From Alphaproteobacteria bacterium (GTDB lineage Bacteria > Pseudomonadota > Alphaproteobacteria > SHVR01), in contig SHVR01000013.1 in the NCBI GenBank assembly GCA_009694185.1, forward strand, positions 1 to 54,777: a stretch of DNA of 54,777 nt, in the 5' to 3' direction. The position numbers and the translations under genes are program-made. The stretch's first letter is position 1; every line of letters starts with the position of its first letter. The notes under the pieces are model-generated. The model was given only the letters and a program-made list of their open reading frames with translations, had not been told where the DNA came from and did no database searches. This document shows positions 39,844-48,564 of the stretch, piece by piece.

Positions 39844-41205
39844 TCAAACCATCGGCCGCCTGAGATACCGCCCGTATCCGGGTTGGCCCAATAGCTTGCC
39901 GTCGCGCATCACCACGTTGCCGCGCAGGATGGTCATGACCGGCCAGCCCTTGAAGGTCCAGCCTTCATAGGGCGTGTAGTCGGCGTGGGACGCCAAGTCC
40001 TGCCAGCGGCAGACCTTTTCCAGATCGAGATCGACCACCGTGAAATCGGCGTCGGCGCCGATGAAGATATCGCCCTTGGCGGCGGCGATGCCGAAGATCT
40101 CGGCCGGCCGCTTGGCGACAAGTTGGGCGATCCGCCGGAGCGGGAGGCCGCGCTTGTGATGACCTTCCGAGAGCAGCACCGGCAGGATCGTCGCACTCCC
40201 CGGGAACCCCTGGGCGCTTTGCCAGAGCGGCTTTTCCTTGGTGGCGCGTTTGCGCGGCACATGGTCGGCGCCCACCACGTCGATGCTGCCGTCGGCGAGA
40301 TAGGCCCAGAGTGCCTCCACATCTTCGGCGGTCCTGAGCGGCGGGTTGGCCTTGGCGAGGATGCCGAGGTCGCTCTCCATGGTGTGGGTCAGGTAATGCG
40401 GGCAAGTCTCGATATGGATGCGATCGTAGCGCTCGCGGAAACGGTTCGCTTCCTCGACACCCCTGGCGCAGCTCACATGCGGGACGTAGAGCGTGGCGCC
40501 ATGGTGCGCCGCGAAGACCATGGCGCGCACCATGTTCTCCCACTCGGTAAAGGCGGGCTTGGCGAGGCTCCAATCGCGGAGCGTGTCGCGGCCCAGGGCG
40601 ATGAAGCGATTGCGATTGCGGTTGAAGAGCTCGATGTTCTCCGGGTGGCAGACAAGGACCGCGCCGGGCAAGGTCGCGGCCTTCGCCATGAGATCGTAGA
40701 GGTAGCCGTCATCGGTGCCGGAGAGGCCCATATAGCGCCCCTCCTCGCCCTTGAAGTTCATGAAATATTTGAAGCTGGTGACACCATGGTCGGCGACCGA
40801 GCGCGGCAGCTCGTCGATATGGGCATCGACGCAAGTGGTGAAATGGAAGGCGAAATCGACATGCGCCCGGGCCGCGCATTGGGCGAGCGCCGGCTCGAAC
40901 AGTTCCGCGTAAGGCCCACTCGAGAGAAAATAGGAGAGGATCGTGGTCAGCCCGCCGATGGCGGCCGACGCGGTCTCGGTCCGATATTCGGTGATGGGTT
41001 CGGCGAAGCCGAAATGCTGATGGGCGTCCATGCAGCCCGGAAACACATGCTTGCCCGCAACGTCGATGGTGGTACCGGCCTCGGCTGTCTCGCCCGGTGC
41101 CAGCAAGCCCGCGATGCGGCCGTCGCGGACGGCGATGTCGGCCCGCCGCTCTGGGCTTTCGGGGAAAACCACCGTACCGCCGCGCAAGATGCAATCGAAC
41201 GCCAT
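39844..41205 (-). CDS. Dihydropyrimidinase/hydantoinase-type amidohydrolase
   Basis: This 453-residue binuclear-metal amidohydrolase has HxH in FPGCMDAHQHFGFAE, the probable carboxylated-lysine region GVTSFKYFMNFKG, later His in LYVPHVSCARGVEE and IHIETCPHYLTH, and the Asp in VVGADHVPRKRAT. It belongs to the D-hydantoinase / dihydropyrimidinase / allantoinase group, which opens cyclic ureides. The ATG at 41205 follows GGGGAGGACGGGA. It lies 28 bases downstream of a CobW-type GTPase on the same strand, possibly a metal-delivery partner. It is the fourth ring- or amide-opening locus in this window. Confidence 0.88.
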   Translation of the reverse strand: MAFDCILRGGTVVFPESPERRADIAVRDGRIAGLLAPGETAEAGTTIDVAGKHVFPGCMDAHQHFGFAEPITEYRTETASAAIGGLTTILSYFLSSGPYAELFEPALAQCAARAHVDFAFHFTTCVDAHIDELPRSVADHGVTSFKYFMNFKGEEGRYMGLSGTDDGYLYDLMAKAATLPGAVLVCHPENIELFNRNRNRFIALGRDTLRDWSLAKPAFTEWENMVRAMVFAAHHGATLYVPHVSCARGVEEANRFRERYDRIHIETCPHYLTHTMESDLGILAKANPPLRTAEDVEALWAYLADGSIDVVGADHVPRKRATKEKPLWQSAQGFPGSATILPVLLSEGHHKRGLPLRRIAQLVAKRPAEIFGIAAAKGDIFIGADADFTVVDLDLEKVCRWQDLASHADYTPYEGWTFKGWPVMTILRGNVVMRDGKLLGQPGYGRYLRRPMV

Positions 41206-41233
41206 TCCCGTCCTCCCCCGAGCTCGCTTACCG

Positions 41234-42265
41234 TCAACCCTGCCTGAGCATGGCCAACGCAGCATCGATTGCCGTTTGCGGCACGTCACGCACAATGAAG
41301 ACGAGCCGGCCGCGCGGATCGGCGTCCGGCCAAGCGCCGAGCCGCCGTGGCTCGTCGAAGACATGTTGTACCCCTTGGATCAGATAGGGCTCGGCCCCCG
41401 GGCCGATGCGCAACAGGCCCTTGACGCGCAAGAGATCGCCCTGGGGCAAGCGCCGCAAGGCATCGGTGCAATCGGCATAGCCTTGCCAGGTGAGTGCCGC
41501 GTCGATCCAAACGCTGAAGCCACGAATATGCGCGTCGTGCCGGTTCACGTCATGGACATGGGCATCGACGGACGCGTAAGCCTCGGCGGCGAGCCAGCGT
41601 CCGACCGCCGATGATTTGCCCGCGGCATCGAAGGGGCCGGCGCCCAGAATGGCGGCTGGATCTAGCGCGCCACGCGCCGCGCGGAGTATCGGCGCCGCCG
41701 GGTTGAGTGCCCGGAGGCGCGCCATCAGGCGATCCGCCCCGTCGTCTGTCGCGAGATCAACCTTGGACACGACCAGCCGGTCCGCGACGGCCGCCTGTTT
41801 CATGGCTTCTTGGTGATCGTCGAGTTCGGCCAGGCCATTTAATCCATCCACCACCGTCACCACGCCATCGAGGACATAGTGACGGCGGGCGAAGCTCTCC
41901 TGCGTCAGCATGTTGAGAATCGGCGCCGGGTCGGCGAGGCCGGTGGTCTCTATCGCCAGGCGCTCGAAGATCGGAATCTCACCCTGCGCGCGGCGGAAAT
42001 ACAGCTCCGCCAGGGTCTCGGAGAGGCTGTTGGCGACCGTGCAACATAGGCAGCCCGAGTCGAGGAGGACGACATTCTCCTGGCCCGGCGCCACCAGGAG
42101 ATGGTCCAGGCCGATCTCGCCGAACTCGTTCACCACGACGGCGGTATTGGCCATGCCCGGCTGGCGGATGAGATGGGCCAAGAGCGTCGTCTTGCCGCTG
42201 CCGAGAAAGCCGGTCAGAAGCGTGACCGGCAGGCGATGCTCATGGCCGGGAGGTGCGCTTGTCAT
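41234..42265 (-). CDS. CobW/P47K-family GTP-binding metallochaperone-like protein
   Basis: This 343-residue COG0523 protein has P-loop LLTGFLGSGKTTLLAHL, switch VVVNEFGEIGLDH, the metal-binding CxCC in LLDSGCLCCTVAN, ETTGLADPAPI, and SKVDLA for guanine. The C-terminal domain contains a His-rich segment (DAHVHDVNRHDAHI). Family members deliver or insert Zn, Co or other metals. Its position directly ahead of a metal-dependent amidohydrolase suggests it services that enzyme, as inferred for similar pairs. The start is ATG 42265; it is divergent from the gamma-glutamyltransferase. Confidence 0.9.
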   Translation of the reverse strand: MTSAPPGHEHRLPVTLLTGFLGSGKTTLLAHLIRQPGMANTAVVVNEFGEIGLDHLLVAPGQENVVLLDSGCLCCTVANSLSETLAELYFRRAQGEIPIFERLAIETTGLADPAPILNMLTQESFARRHYVLDGVVTVVDGLNGLAELDDHQEAMKQAAVADRLVVSKVDLATDDGADRLMARLRALNPAAPILRAARGALDPAAILGAGPFDAAGKSSAVGRWLAAEAYASVDAHVHDVNRHDAHIRGFSVWIDAALTWQGYADCTDALRRLPQGDLLRVKGLLRIGPGAEPYLIQGVQHVFDEPRRLGAWPDADPRGRLVFIVRDVPQTAIDAALAMLRQG

Positions 42266-42364
42266 GGCGCCATTTCAGCGCACTTTTGGCCGCCGTGCTA
42301 GACGCGATCGCCGGAACCAGCCACGATCCGGGCATATCGCCAGGATCAAGGGGAAGGATAGCGC

Positions 42365-43969
42365 ATGCGTGGGATCGTCGTCTGTCCGCAACCGCGCGCC
42401 GCCGATGTAGGCGCCGAGGTCCTGGCTTCCGGCGGCAACGCCTTCGATGCCGCCATCGCGACTGCCTTCGCCCAGATGGTCGCCGACCCCTTCATGTGCG
42501 GCGTTGGCGGCATGGGCACGCTGCAATATTTCCGGGCGAGCGACGGCGCCCACGGCATGATCGACTTCCACACCCGCGCCGGCGGCAAGGTCGCGCCCGA
42601 CATGTGGGTCGAGGCCAGCCGCGGCCGCACTGAAGTATCCGGCTATTCCCTGTTCGACGATTATCGAAGCGACATCGGCTATACCGCCATCATGACACCC
42701 GGCACGGTCGCCGGATTCTGGCGGGCGCACCAGATGTTGGCCACCCGTCCCTGGGACGACCTCATTCAGCCGGCGGCGCGGATGGCGCGGGATGGACTCG
42801 CCATGACCCCCTTCGCCCGCGACTTTTGGACGCGGCCGCCGACGCCGGGCGTTGCCGACGGTCTGCGACGCATTGCCGCCACGCCCGAGTGCCGGCGCCT
42901 CTTCATGCAGCCCGGGGGCCGGCTCTACGATGTGGGCGAAGTGCACCGCAACCCCGACATGGCGCGCACCTTCGAGACCATCGGCGCCGAGGGGGCGGAA
43001 GGCTTTTATCGGGGCGCGCTGGGACGGCGGATCGCCGAGGATCTGGCGGCCAATGGCGCTTTCGTCACGGCCGAGGATTTGGCCGGCTATCGGGTGCGCG
43101 AGGGTAAGCCGGTGATCGGGCGCTATCGCGGCTGGACCGTCGCCTCCAATCCGCCGCCGGGCAGCGGTGTGACGCTGATCCAGATGCTGCAAATTCTCGA
43201 CCAGTTCGACCTTGGGGCGCTGGAGCCGGGCTCGGCGGCCCATCTCGATCTGGTTGCCCGGGCCATGGCGGCGGCCCATGCCGACCGCAATCGCTATCTG
43301 GGCGATCCCGAGTTCGTGGACGTGCCGGTCGCGCGCCTCATCTCGCCGGAGCGTGCCAGCGACTGGGCGGATCGCATCAAGGGTGGCCTCTTCCTCAAGG
43401 GCGCCCGCGAGGCGGTGCCGGCTTGTACCACCCATCTCTCGGTCTATGACGAGGCAGGCAACGCGGTCTCGGTGACCCACACCCTCGGCACCGGCGCGGG
43501 CGTCGTGACACCCGGGCTCGGCTTCGTCTACAACAATTCAATGAAGCTCGTCGACCCGGTGCCGGGGGGACCCAACGAGATGCGGCCGGGCAAGGCACGC
43601 ACCACCGGCATGGTGCCGACCATGCTGCTGAAGGAGGGCAAGCCCCGCATCATCGTGGGTGCCCCCGGCGGCAGCGTCATCATCAGCGCCGTCCTGCAGA
43701 CCATCCTGAACCTGGTCGACTTCGCCATGTCGCCGATCGAGGCGGTGAGTGCGCCGCGCATCCATTGCGAAGGCGGGGCGGTGCATCTGGAAGCCCGGGT
43801 CGAGGCGAGCGTATGCCGTGAGCTCGCCGCCATGGGCCATGATGTACGCCAACGACCGGAAAGCTATGATCCCACCATGTCGCGCGCCCATGTGATCACG
43901 GTCGAGGACGGCCGCTGGCTCGGCGCCGCCGATCCGCGCGGTGGCGGCGGCGTGGCGCGCTCGCGCTGA
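42365..43969 (+). CDS. Gamma-glutamyltransferase family protein
   Basis: This 534-residue Ntn-hydrolase has the autocatalytic Thr in VPACTTHLSVYDEAGN, followed by FVYNNSMKLVDPVPGGPNE and MVPTMLLKEGKPRIIVGAPG, the usual small-subunit motifs. The large subunit begins AADVGAEVLASGGNAFDAAI. It has no signal peptide, so it should act in the cytoplasm, unlike classical periplasmic GGT. Cytoplasmic relatives cleave gamma-glutamyl or other amide conjugates. The ATG at 42365 follows GGGGAAGGA. Confidence 0.9.
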   Translation: MRGIVVCPQPRAADVGAEVLASGGNAFDAAIATAFAQMVADPFMCGVGGMGTLQYFRASDGAHGMIDFHTRAGGKVAPDMWVEASRGRTEVSGYSLFDDYRSDIGYTAIMTPGTVAGFWRAHQMLATRPWDDLIQPAARMARDGLAMTPFARDFWTRPPTPGVADGLRRIAATPECRRLFMQPGGRLYDVGEVHRNPDMARTFETIGAEGAEGFYRGALGRRIAEDLAANGAFVTAEDLAGYRVREGKPVIGRYRGWTVASNPPPGSGVTLIQMLQILDQFDLGALEPGSAAHLDLVARAMAAAHADRNRYLGDPEFVDVPVARLISPERASDWADRIKGGLFLKGAREAVPACTTHLSVYDEAGNAVSVTHTLGTGAGVVTPGLGFVYNNSMKLVDPVPGGPNEMRPGKARTTGMVPTMLLKEGKPRIIVGAPGGSVIISAVLQTILNLVDFAMSPIEAVSAPRIHCEGGAVHLEARVEASVCRELAAMGHDVRQRPESYDPTMSRAHVITVEDGRWLGAADPRGGGGVARSR

Positions 43970-44205
43970 ACTCGCGTTCGATATACATGTAAATCAGTGG
44001 GTAAATGGTGGTGCCCGGGCGGTGGAACGGCGCATTTTGCGGTGCCGTTGTGCTCGCGGGCGCGAGCGGCTCGCATCCGCGACACCACTTGTTCAAGAGC
44101 TTAACGGGTTGATGATTCCGGCGGCAATGAGTGGCATGCTCCCGCCACAACCGCCGCGACAAGCGCCAAGAACGACGGGCTGCCCGCGCTCCAGGAGGAG
44201 ATCCC

Positions 44206-44730
44206 ATGAACGACGCGACCCCACCGGCCAACGTGCTCAGCCCCGAGACTGTCCTGCACCACATCAAGAAGGCCGGCGTCAGCCACGTCGTCTGGCTGCC
44301 CGACAGCGAGACCAACTGGCTCTACATGCTGATGCGGGCCGAGCCCAGCATTCGCCTGGTTGGGGTGAGCCGCGAGGGCCATGCCGCCTCGATCGCGGCC
44401 GGCATCTTCGTCGGCGGCGGCCGGCCGCTCATCTTGATCCAGAACACCGGCATGATGGAATCCGGCGATTCCATTCGCGGCTGGCTGCACGGGCTCAATA
44501 TTCCCGTCGTGCTGATGGTTGGCTATCGCGGTTGGACGCGCCACGGTGTCATATCCGACACGGCCGCGACCTACACCGAACGTTTCCTCAACGCCTTCGA
44601 TCTCAACTATTACCTGGTCGAGAACGACAAGGACGCGGACCGCATTGCCGTCGCCTTCGACGAGGCGGCCCGCGCCAAGCGGCCCGTGGTCGTCCTGGTG
44701 GGCGACGAATATCACGGCTTCAATCGCTAA
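44206..44730 (+). CDS. Sulfopyruvate decarboxylase alpha-like TPP-enzyme subunit
   Basis: This 174-residue PYR-domain protein of a split thiamine-diphosphate enzyme has HIKKAGVSHVVWLPDSETNW, the catalytic-Glu region VGVSREGHAASIAAGIFVGG, and QNTGMMESGDSIRGWLHGLN. It resembles ComD / the N-terminal half of phosphonopyruvate decarboxylase. ATG 44206 follows AGGAGG. The partner with the PP domain is 18 bases downstream. The substrate is probably a 2-oxo acid; sulfopyruvate is only the nearest named example. The 43970-44205 leader (236 bases) shows no clear gene. Confidence 0.85.
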   Translation: MNDATPPANVLSPETVLHHIKKAGVSHVVWLPDSETNWLYMLMRAEPSIRLVGVSREGHAASIAAGIFVGGGRPLILIQNTGMMESGDSIRGWLHGLNIPVVLMVGYRGWTRHGVISDTAATYTERFLNAFDLNYYLVENDKDADRIAVAFDEAARAKRPVVVLVGDEYHGFNR

Positions 44731-44747
44731 GGCGGGGAGACAACGCC

Positions 44748-45374
44748 ATGATGTACACGGCCGACATGTTGAAGGCGTTCGCGCCCTACCGCAAAGACGC
44801 CATCGTCGTCCCGGGGCGCGGCGGGCGCCATTGGATCAACCAATCCCAGCGCCAGGATCTGGACGCGCCGGTGGGCGATCCCGCCATGGGCGGCCATGCC
44901 GGCTTCGGCTTCGGCCTGGCGCTGGCGCAACCCGACCGACAAGTGGTGCTGTTCGATTCCGAGGGCGACCTATTGATGAGCCTCGGCATCCTGACGACGA
45001 TCGCCGAACTGGCGCCGGCCAACTTCTATCATTTCCTGCTCGACAACGAATGCTACGCAACCACCGGCGGCCAGCCCGTGCCGAACGCCAAGAACGTCGC
45101 CTATGAGACGATCGCGCGCGGCTGCGGCTATCCCCGGAGCTTCGCCTTCAGCGAGCTGGATGGCTTTGCCGCGGCGCTCCCCGACATCATGAACAATCCG
45201 GGTCCCGTGTTCGTCGCCCTCAAAGTGTTCCCGGAAATCGAGAACGAGCCGATCGGCAAGCGCCGGCGCTGGAACACGCGCGGCCGCGATCAGGTGGTCG
45301 GCGACTTGCGCAAGACCTTGGACACGATCGGCCGGGGCGAGGTCATGAAAACAGCAGCGACGGCAGGTTCGTGA
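44748..45374 (+). CDS. Sulfopyruvate decarboxylase beta-like TPP-enzyme subunit
   Basis: This 208-residue PP-domain partner has AIVVPGRGGRHWINQSQ at the start and the TPP/Mg-binding motif from DSEGDLLMSLG to HFLLDNECYATTGGQ, with the Asn-loop. The first Gly-Asp-Gly is altered to Glu-Gly-Asp. It carries a longer C-terminal tail than ComE. The start is ATG 44748 with GGGGAGA upstream. Its last 32 bases overlap the 3' end of the convergent coiled-coil protein gene. Confidence 0.83.
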   Translation: MMYTADMLKAFAPYRKDAIVVPGRGGRHWINQSQRQDLDAPVGDPAMGGHAGFGFGLALAQPDRQVVLFDSEGDLLMSLGILTTIAELAPANFYHFLLDNECYATTGGQPVPNAKNVAYETIARGCGYPRSFAFSELDGFAAALPDIMNNPGPVFVALKVFPEIENEPIGKRRRWNTRGRDQVVGDLRKTLDTIGRGEVMKTAATAGS

Positions 45375-46146
45375 CCAGGGTGATCAGTTTGATGATCTGG
45401 TCGCGGAAGGAGTCGCTGCGGATCGCGGCGACACCGCCGGCGACGGCCGCGAGGGCGAGTGCCAGCAAGACCGCGGCGGCATAAAGCGCCGTTCGCGGGG
45501 CCCAAGGCTCTTGCCATTCGTCCGGGCCGGCTGACTGGGTCACATTCGCCCGCCGCCGCAACAGCCGCTTGATCTGGTCGCCATCGGTCTTGGCCGTCGC
45601 CTCGAGAACGTTGATGCGGTCGCGCAGCGTCAGCACGGCGTCGAGGATCTCGCGCATCTTGGATTCGGCCACGCGGCCTTGCTCTAGCTGCTCCTGGCGC
45701 AGGGTTGCGACTTGCGCCGCCTGAGCGCCGTTTGTCGAACCTTCGACCCGCCGCAATTCCTGGAAGAGCGCCTCGAAGCGGAGCGCGATCGCGGCGTCGG
45801 TTGCGGCGGCGATCGCCTGCTGGTCGCGCGCCAGACCATCGAGTTGGGCGACAAAAGCGCTCTCCACCGCCCGGATGAGCTCGTGCTGGTCGATCCGCAA
45901 CATCTCGACTTGCGCGGTCATCTGCGCTTGGCGACGCTCCTCGAGCCGGCGGTTGAAGCGATCCAATGTCTCGTCGATGCCGGCCAAGAGGGTCGGGACC
46001 GCGTCCGGTGTCACCGTGATCGGTTTCACCGCACCGGCCGACGCGGTTGCCGGCGCCGGTCGCGGCTCGGGCGCGCGGGCCGCCTCAAGCCGCCGCGCCT
46101 CGTTGCGCACCCGTTTGAGCAAGTCTTGCAATGATTGTTCGGCCAT
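45343..46146 (-). CDS. Coiled-coil membrane protein of unknown function
   Basis: This 267-residue protein belongs to no family I recognise. It begins MAEQSLQDLLKRVRNEARRL, followed by an Ala/Pro linker. About 130 residues of helical, Gln/Glu/Arg-rich coiled coil follow. A single strong hydrophobic helix (ALYAAAVLLALALAAVAGGV) stands about 40 residues from the C-terminus, so it is probably tail-anchored with most of the protein in the cytoplasm. The start ATG 46146 fits the hydrophilic N-terminus. It is convergent with, and overlaps, the TPP-enzyme gene and divergent from PBP1A, where an envelope or cell-wall role would make sense. Confidence 0.7.
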   Translation of the reverse strand: MAEQSLQDLLKRVRNEARRLEAARAPEPRPAPATASAGAVKPITVTPDAVPTLLAGIDETLDRFNRRLEERRQAQMTAQVEMLRIDQHELIRAVESAFVAQLDGLARDQQAIAAATDAAIALRFEALFQELRRVEGSTNGAQAAQVATLRQEQLEQGRVAESKMREILDAVLTLRDRINVLEATAKTDGDQIKRLLRRRANVTQSAGPDEWQEPWAPRTALYAAAVLLALALAAVAGGVAAIRSDSFRDQIIKLITLVTNLPSLLFS

Positions 46147-46330
46147 GGCGCTGGGCCTAAGCGAGTGCCATGGGTCCGTCCACCGCCCTCGACTCGCGTC
46201 CGCTAGGCGGGGGCGGCGCTGCCTTGCCGGTGCCCTATTTGCCGGCAATGATCCCATCACAATAGTGACGCCTCTTGCTACAATACGCAGGGTCAACCAA
46301 CCAACGTAACGCTATATCTTGATTCCGTTT

Positions 46331-48466
46331 ATGCACAGAACATTCCGAAAGAATAGCCGCGCCGGCCGCCGCGAGCCGCATTTCGGCCGCGGGTCGCCCC
46401 CGTTCAGGCCGGCGTCCAGGCCGGCGTCCAGGCCGGCGGCGGCCCCGCCGGCGGGGACTCGCGGCCGGCGGGCGTCCAAACGCCTGGGACGGCGCCTCCT
46501 CGTCTGGGGGAGCGTTGCCGTCATCTGGCTCGCCATCGTCGGGGCGGCGGTGATCGGCTGGTTCGCCTATACCTTGCCGGACGTGACGACGGCCACCAGC
46601 ACCACCCGGCGCGCCGGCATCACTCTCTTGGCGAGCGACGGCAGCGTGCTTGCAACTTATGGCGAATTCCATGGTGCCACGGTCGACGTGCGCCATCTGC
46701 CTCGCCATGTCGGCGAGGCTGTGTTGGCCATCGAGGACCGGCGTTATTTCGAGCATGGCGGCATCGACTTCCAGGGCCTCGCCCGGGCGATGCTGGTCAA
46801 TTTGTTCGCGGGCGAAATCCGCCAGGGCGGCAGCACGCTCACCCAGCAGCTCGCCAAGAACCTGTTCTTGAGCTCGGAACGCTCGCTTCGCCGCAAGATA
46901 CAGGAACTGCTGCTGGCCCTCTGGCTCGAGCGCAATTACAGCAAGACCGAGCTTTTGAGCCTCTATCTGAACCGCGTCTATCTGGGTGCCGGCGCCTATG
47001 GCATCGACGCCGCGGCAGAGCGTTATTTCGAGAAGCCGGCCAAGGCGCTCGGCCTCTGGGAGGCGGCGGTGATCGCGGGCCTCTTGAAGGCACCTTCGAA
47101 ATTGGCCCCCACCCACAACCCCGAGGGCGCCATCGAGCGCGGCCTGACCGTGCTGGCGGCCATGGTCGACGCGGGCTTCATCGACCAGGCGACGGCGACC
47201 CGCGCCCGGGCGAGCCATGCGGGCTTCGCCGGCGAGCGCAATCGCCTCGGCACGGCCGGGCGATACTTCGCCGACTGGGTGATGGACCAGGTGCAAGGCT
47301 TCGTTGGTTTCACTGACCGGGATCTCACCATCGCCACGACCCTCGACCCCACCCTGCAGCGCGCCGCCGAGGCGGGCGTGGCCGAGACCCTGGCGCGGGC
47401 GGGGGCCGAGAGCGCGGCGGGCCAGGGTGCGGTCGTGGTGCTGGCGCCCGATGGCGCGGTGCGGGCCCTGGTCGGTGGCCGCGACTATCTCGCCAGCCAG
47501 TTCAACCGCGCGACACAAGCCCACCGCCAGCCGGGCTCGGCCTTCAAGCCGTTCGTCTTCCTGGCCGCCATGGATGCCGGCGCGACGCCCGACGACATGG
47601 TGCGCGATCAGCCCGTCGCCATCGGCAACTGGCGGCCGGGCAACTTCCGCGACCGCTTCTATGGCGATGTGACCCTGCGCGAGGCGCTTGCCCGCTCGTT
47701 GAATTCGGTCGCCGTCCAACTGACCCAGCGCCATGGCGCCAAGGCCGTGGCCCGCGCCGCCGAGCGCCTCGGCATAACGAGCGAACTCCGCCCCGACCTC
47801 TCCATCGCGCTTGGCACCAGCGAGGTCACCCTCCTCGAACTGACAGGGGCCTATGCGCCTTTTGCCAATGGCGGCCTGGGCGTGCTGCCGCATGGCATCA
47901 CCCGGATCCAGGATCGCCAGGGCCAGGTTCTCTATCGCCGCGGCGGCCAGGGCCCTGGCCGGGTCATCGAGGCGACCGCCGCGATCCGCATGGACGACAT
48001 GCTGCGCACCGTCATTGAGGGCGGCACCGGCCGGGCGGCCCGGCTCGACGGCCGGCCGGCCGGCGGCAAGACCGGCACCAGCCAGGACTTTCGCGACGCC
48101 TGGTTCGTCGGCTACACCGCCGACTATGTGGCGGGTGTGTGGTTCGGCAATGACGACCGGCAGCCGATGAAGAATGTGACCGGCGGCACGCTCCCGGCGA
48201 AGCTCTGGCATGACGTCATGGCGGCGGCCCATGCCGGCAAGCCCGCGCGCCCCATCCCATTGCCCGCCGCCGAGCGCAATTTCTTCGCCGAGCGGCCTAC
48301 CGTGTCCCACGCGCCCGCCTGGTCCGGCGAGCGCCGCCATGAAGAGGGTGCCGCTCCCACCCCCGCCCGTCCGCTGCCGCCACCCTCGGGCGGCCAGGTC
48401 CGTGCCCAGCCCACCCCGCGCCCGGCCTTTCAGTACACCTTCCCAACCGGCCCCGACGGCGGCTAA
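46331..48466 (+). CDS. Bifunctional penicillin-binding protein 1A
   Basis: This 711-residue class A PBP has a basic, Pro-rich cytoplasmic tail with three tandem RPAS-type repeats and one membrane helix (VWGSVAVIWLAIVGAAVIGW). The glycosyltransferase domain has AIEDRRYFEHGGIDF and QGGSTLTQQLAKNLFL. The transpeptidase domain has SxxK in PGSAFKPFVF, SxN in ARSLNSVAVQ and KTG in GGKTGTSQD. It polymerises and cross-links peptidoglycan in the periplasm. The ATG at 46331 is favoured over the TTG at 46319. The C-terminus is a Pro-rich tail. Confidence 0.93.
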   Translation: MHRTFRKNSRAGRREPHFGRGSPPFRPASRPASRPAAAPPAGTRGRRASKRLGRRLLVWGSVAVIWLAIVGAAVIGWFAYTLPDVTTATSTTRRAGITLLASDGSVLATYGEFHGATVDVRHLPRHVGEAVLAIEDRRYFEHGGIDFQGLARAMLVNLFAGEIRQGGSTLTQQLAKNLFLSSERSLRRKIQELLLALWLERNYSKTELLSLYLNRVYLGAGAYGIDAAAERYFEKPAKALGLWEAAVIAGLLKAPSKLAPTHNPEGAIERGLTVLAAMVDAGFIDQATATRARASHAGFAGERNRLGTAGRYFADWVMDQVQGFVGFTDRDLTIATTLDPTLQRAAEAGVAETLARAGAESAAGQGAVVVLAPDGAVRALVGGRDYLASQFNRATQAHRQPGSAFKPFVFLAAMDAGATPDDMVRDQPVAIGNWRPGNFRDRFYGDVTLREALARSLNSVAVQLTQRHGAKAVARAAERLGITSELRPDLSIALGTSEVTLLELTGAYAPFANGGLGVLPHGITRIQDRQGQVLYRRGGQGPGRVIEATAAIRMDDMLRTVIEGGTGRAARLDGRPAGGKTGTSQDFRDAWFVGYTADYVAGVWFGNDDRQPMKNVTGGTLPAKLWHDVMAAAHAGKPARPIPLPAAERNFFAERPTVSHAPAWSGERRHEEGAAPTPARPLPPPSGGQVRAQPTPRPAFQYTFPTGPDGG

Positions 48467-48564
48467 GGCGGGGGTGGCCGGGAGCCGCCCGGTCCGAGCC
48501 TATCGTGAAATTGTAGTCTGATCGGACTAATGAATTCAGCGCCGATACGAACCTGGAGATGGCC

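Noticed and set aside
46235..48340. 701-codon minus-strand frame opposite PBP1A
   Set aside because: The plus strand carries all PBP motifs; the opposite frame has none.
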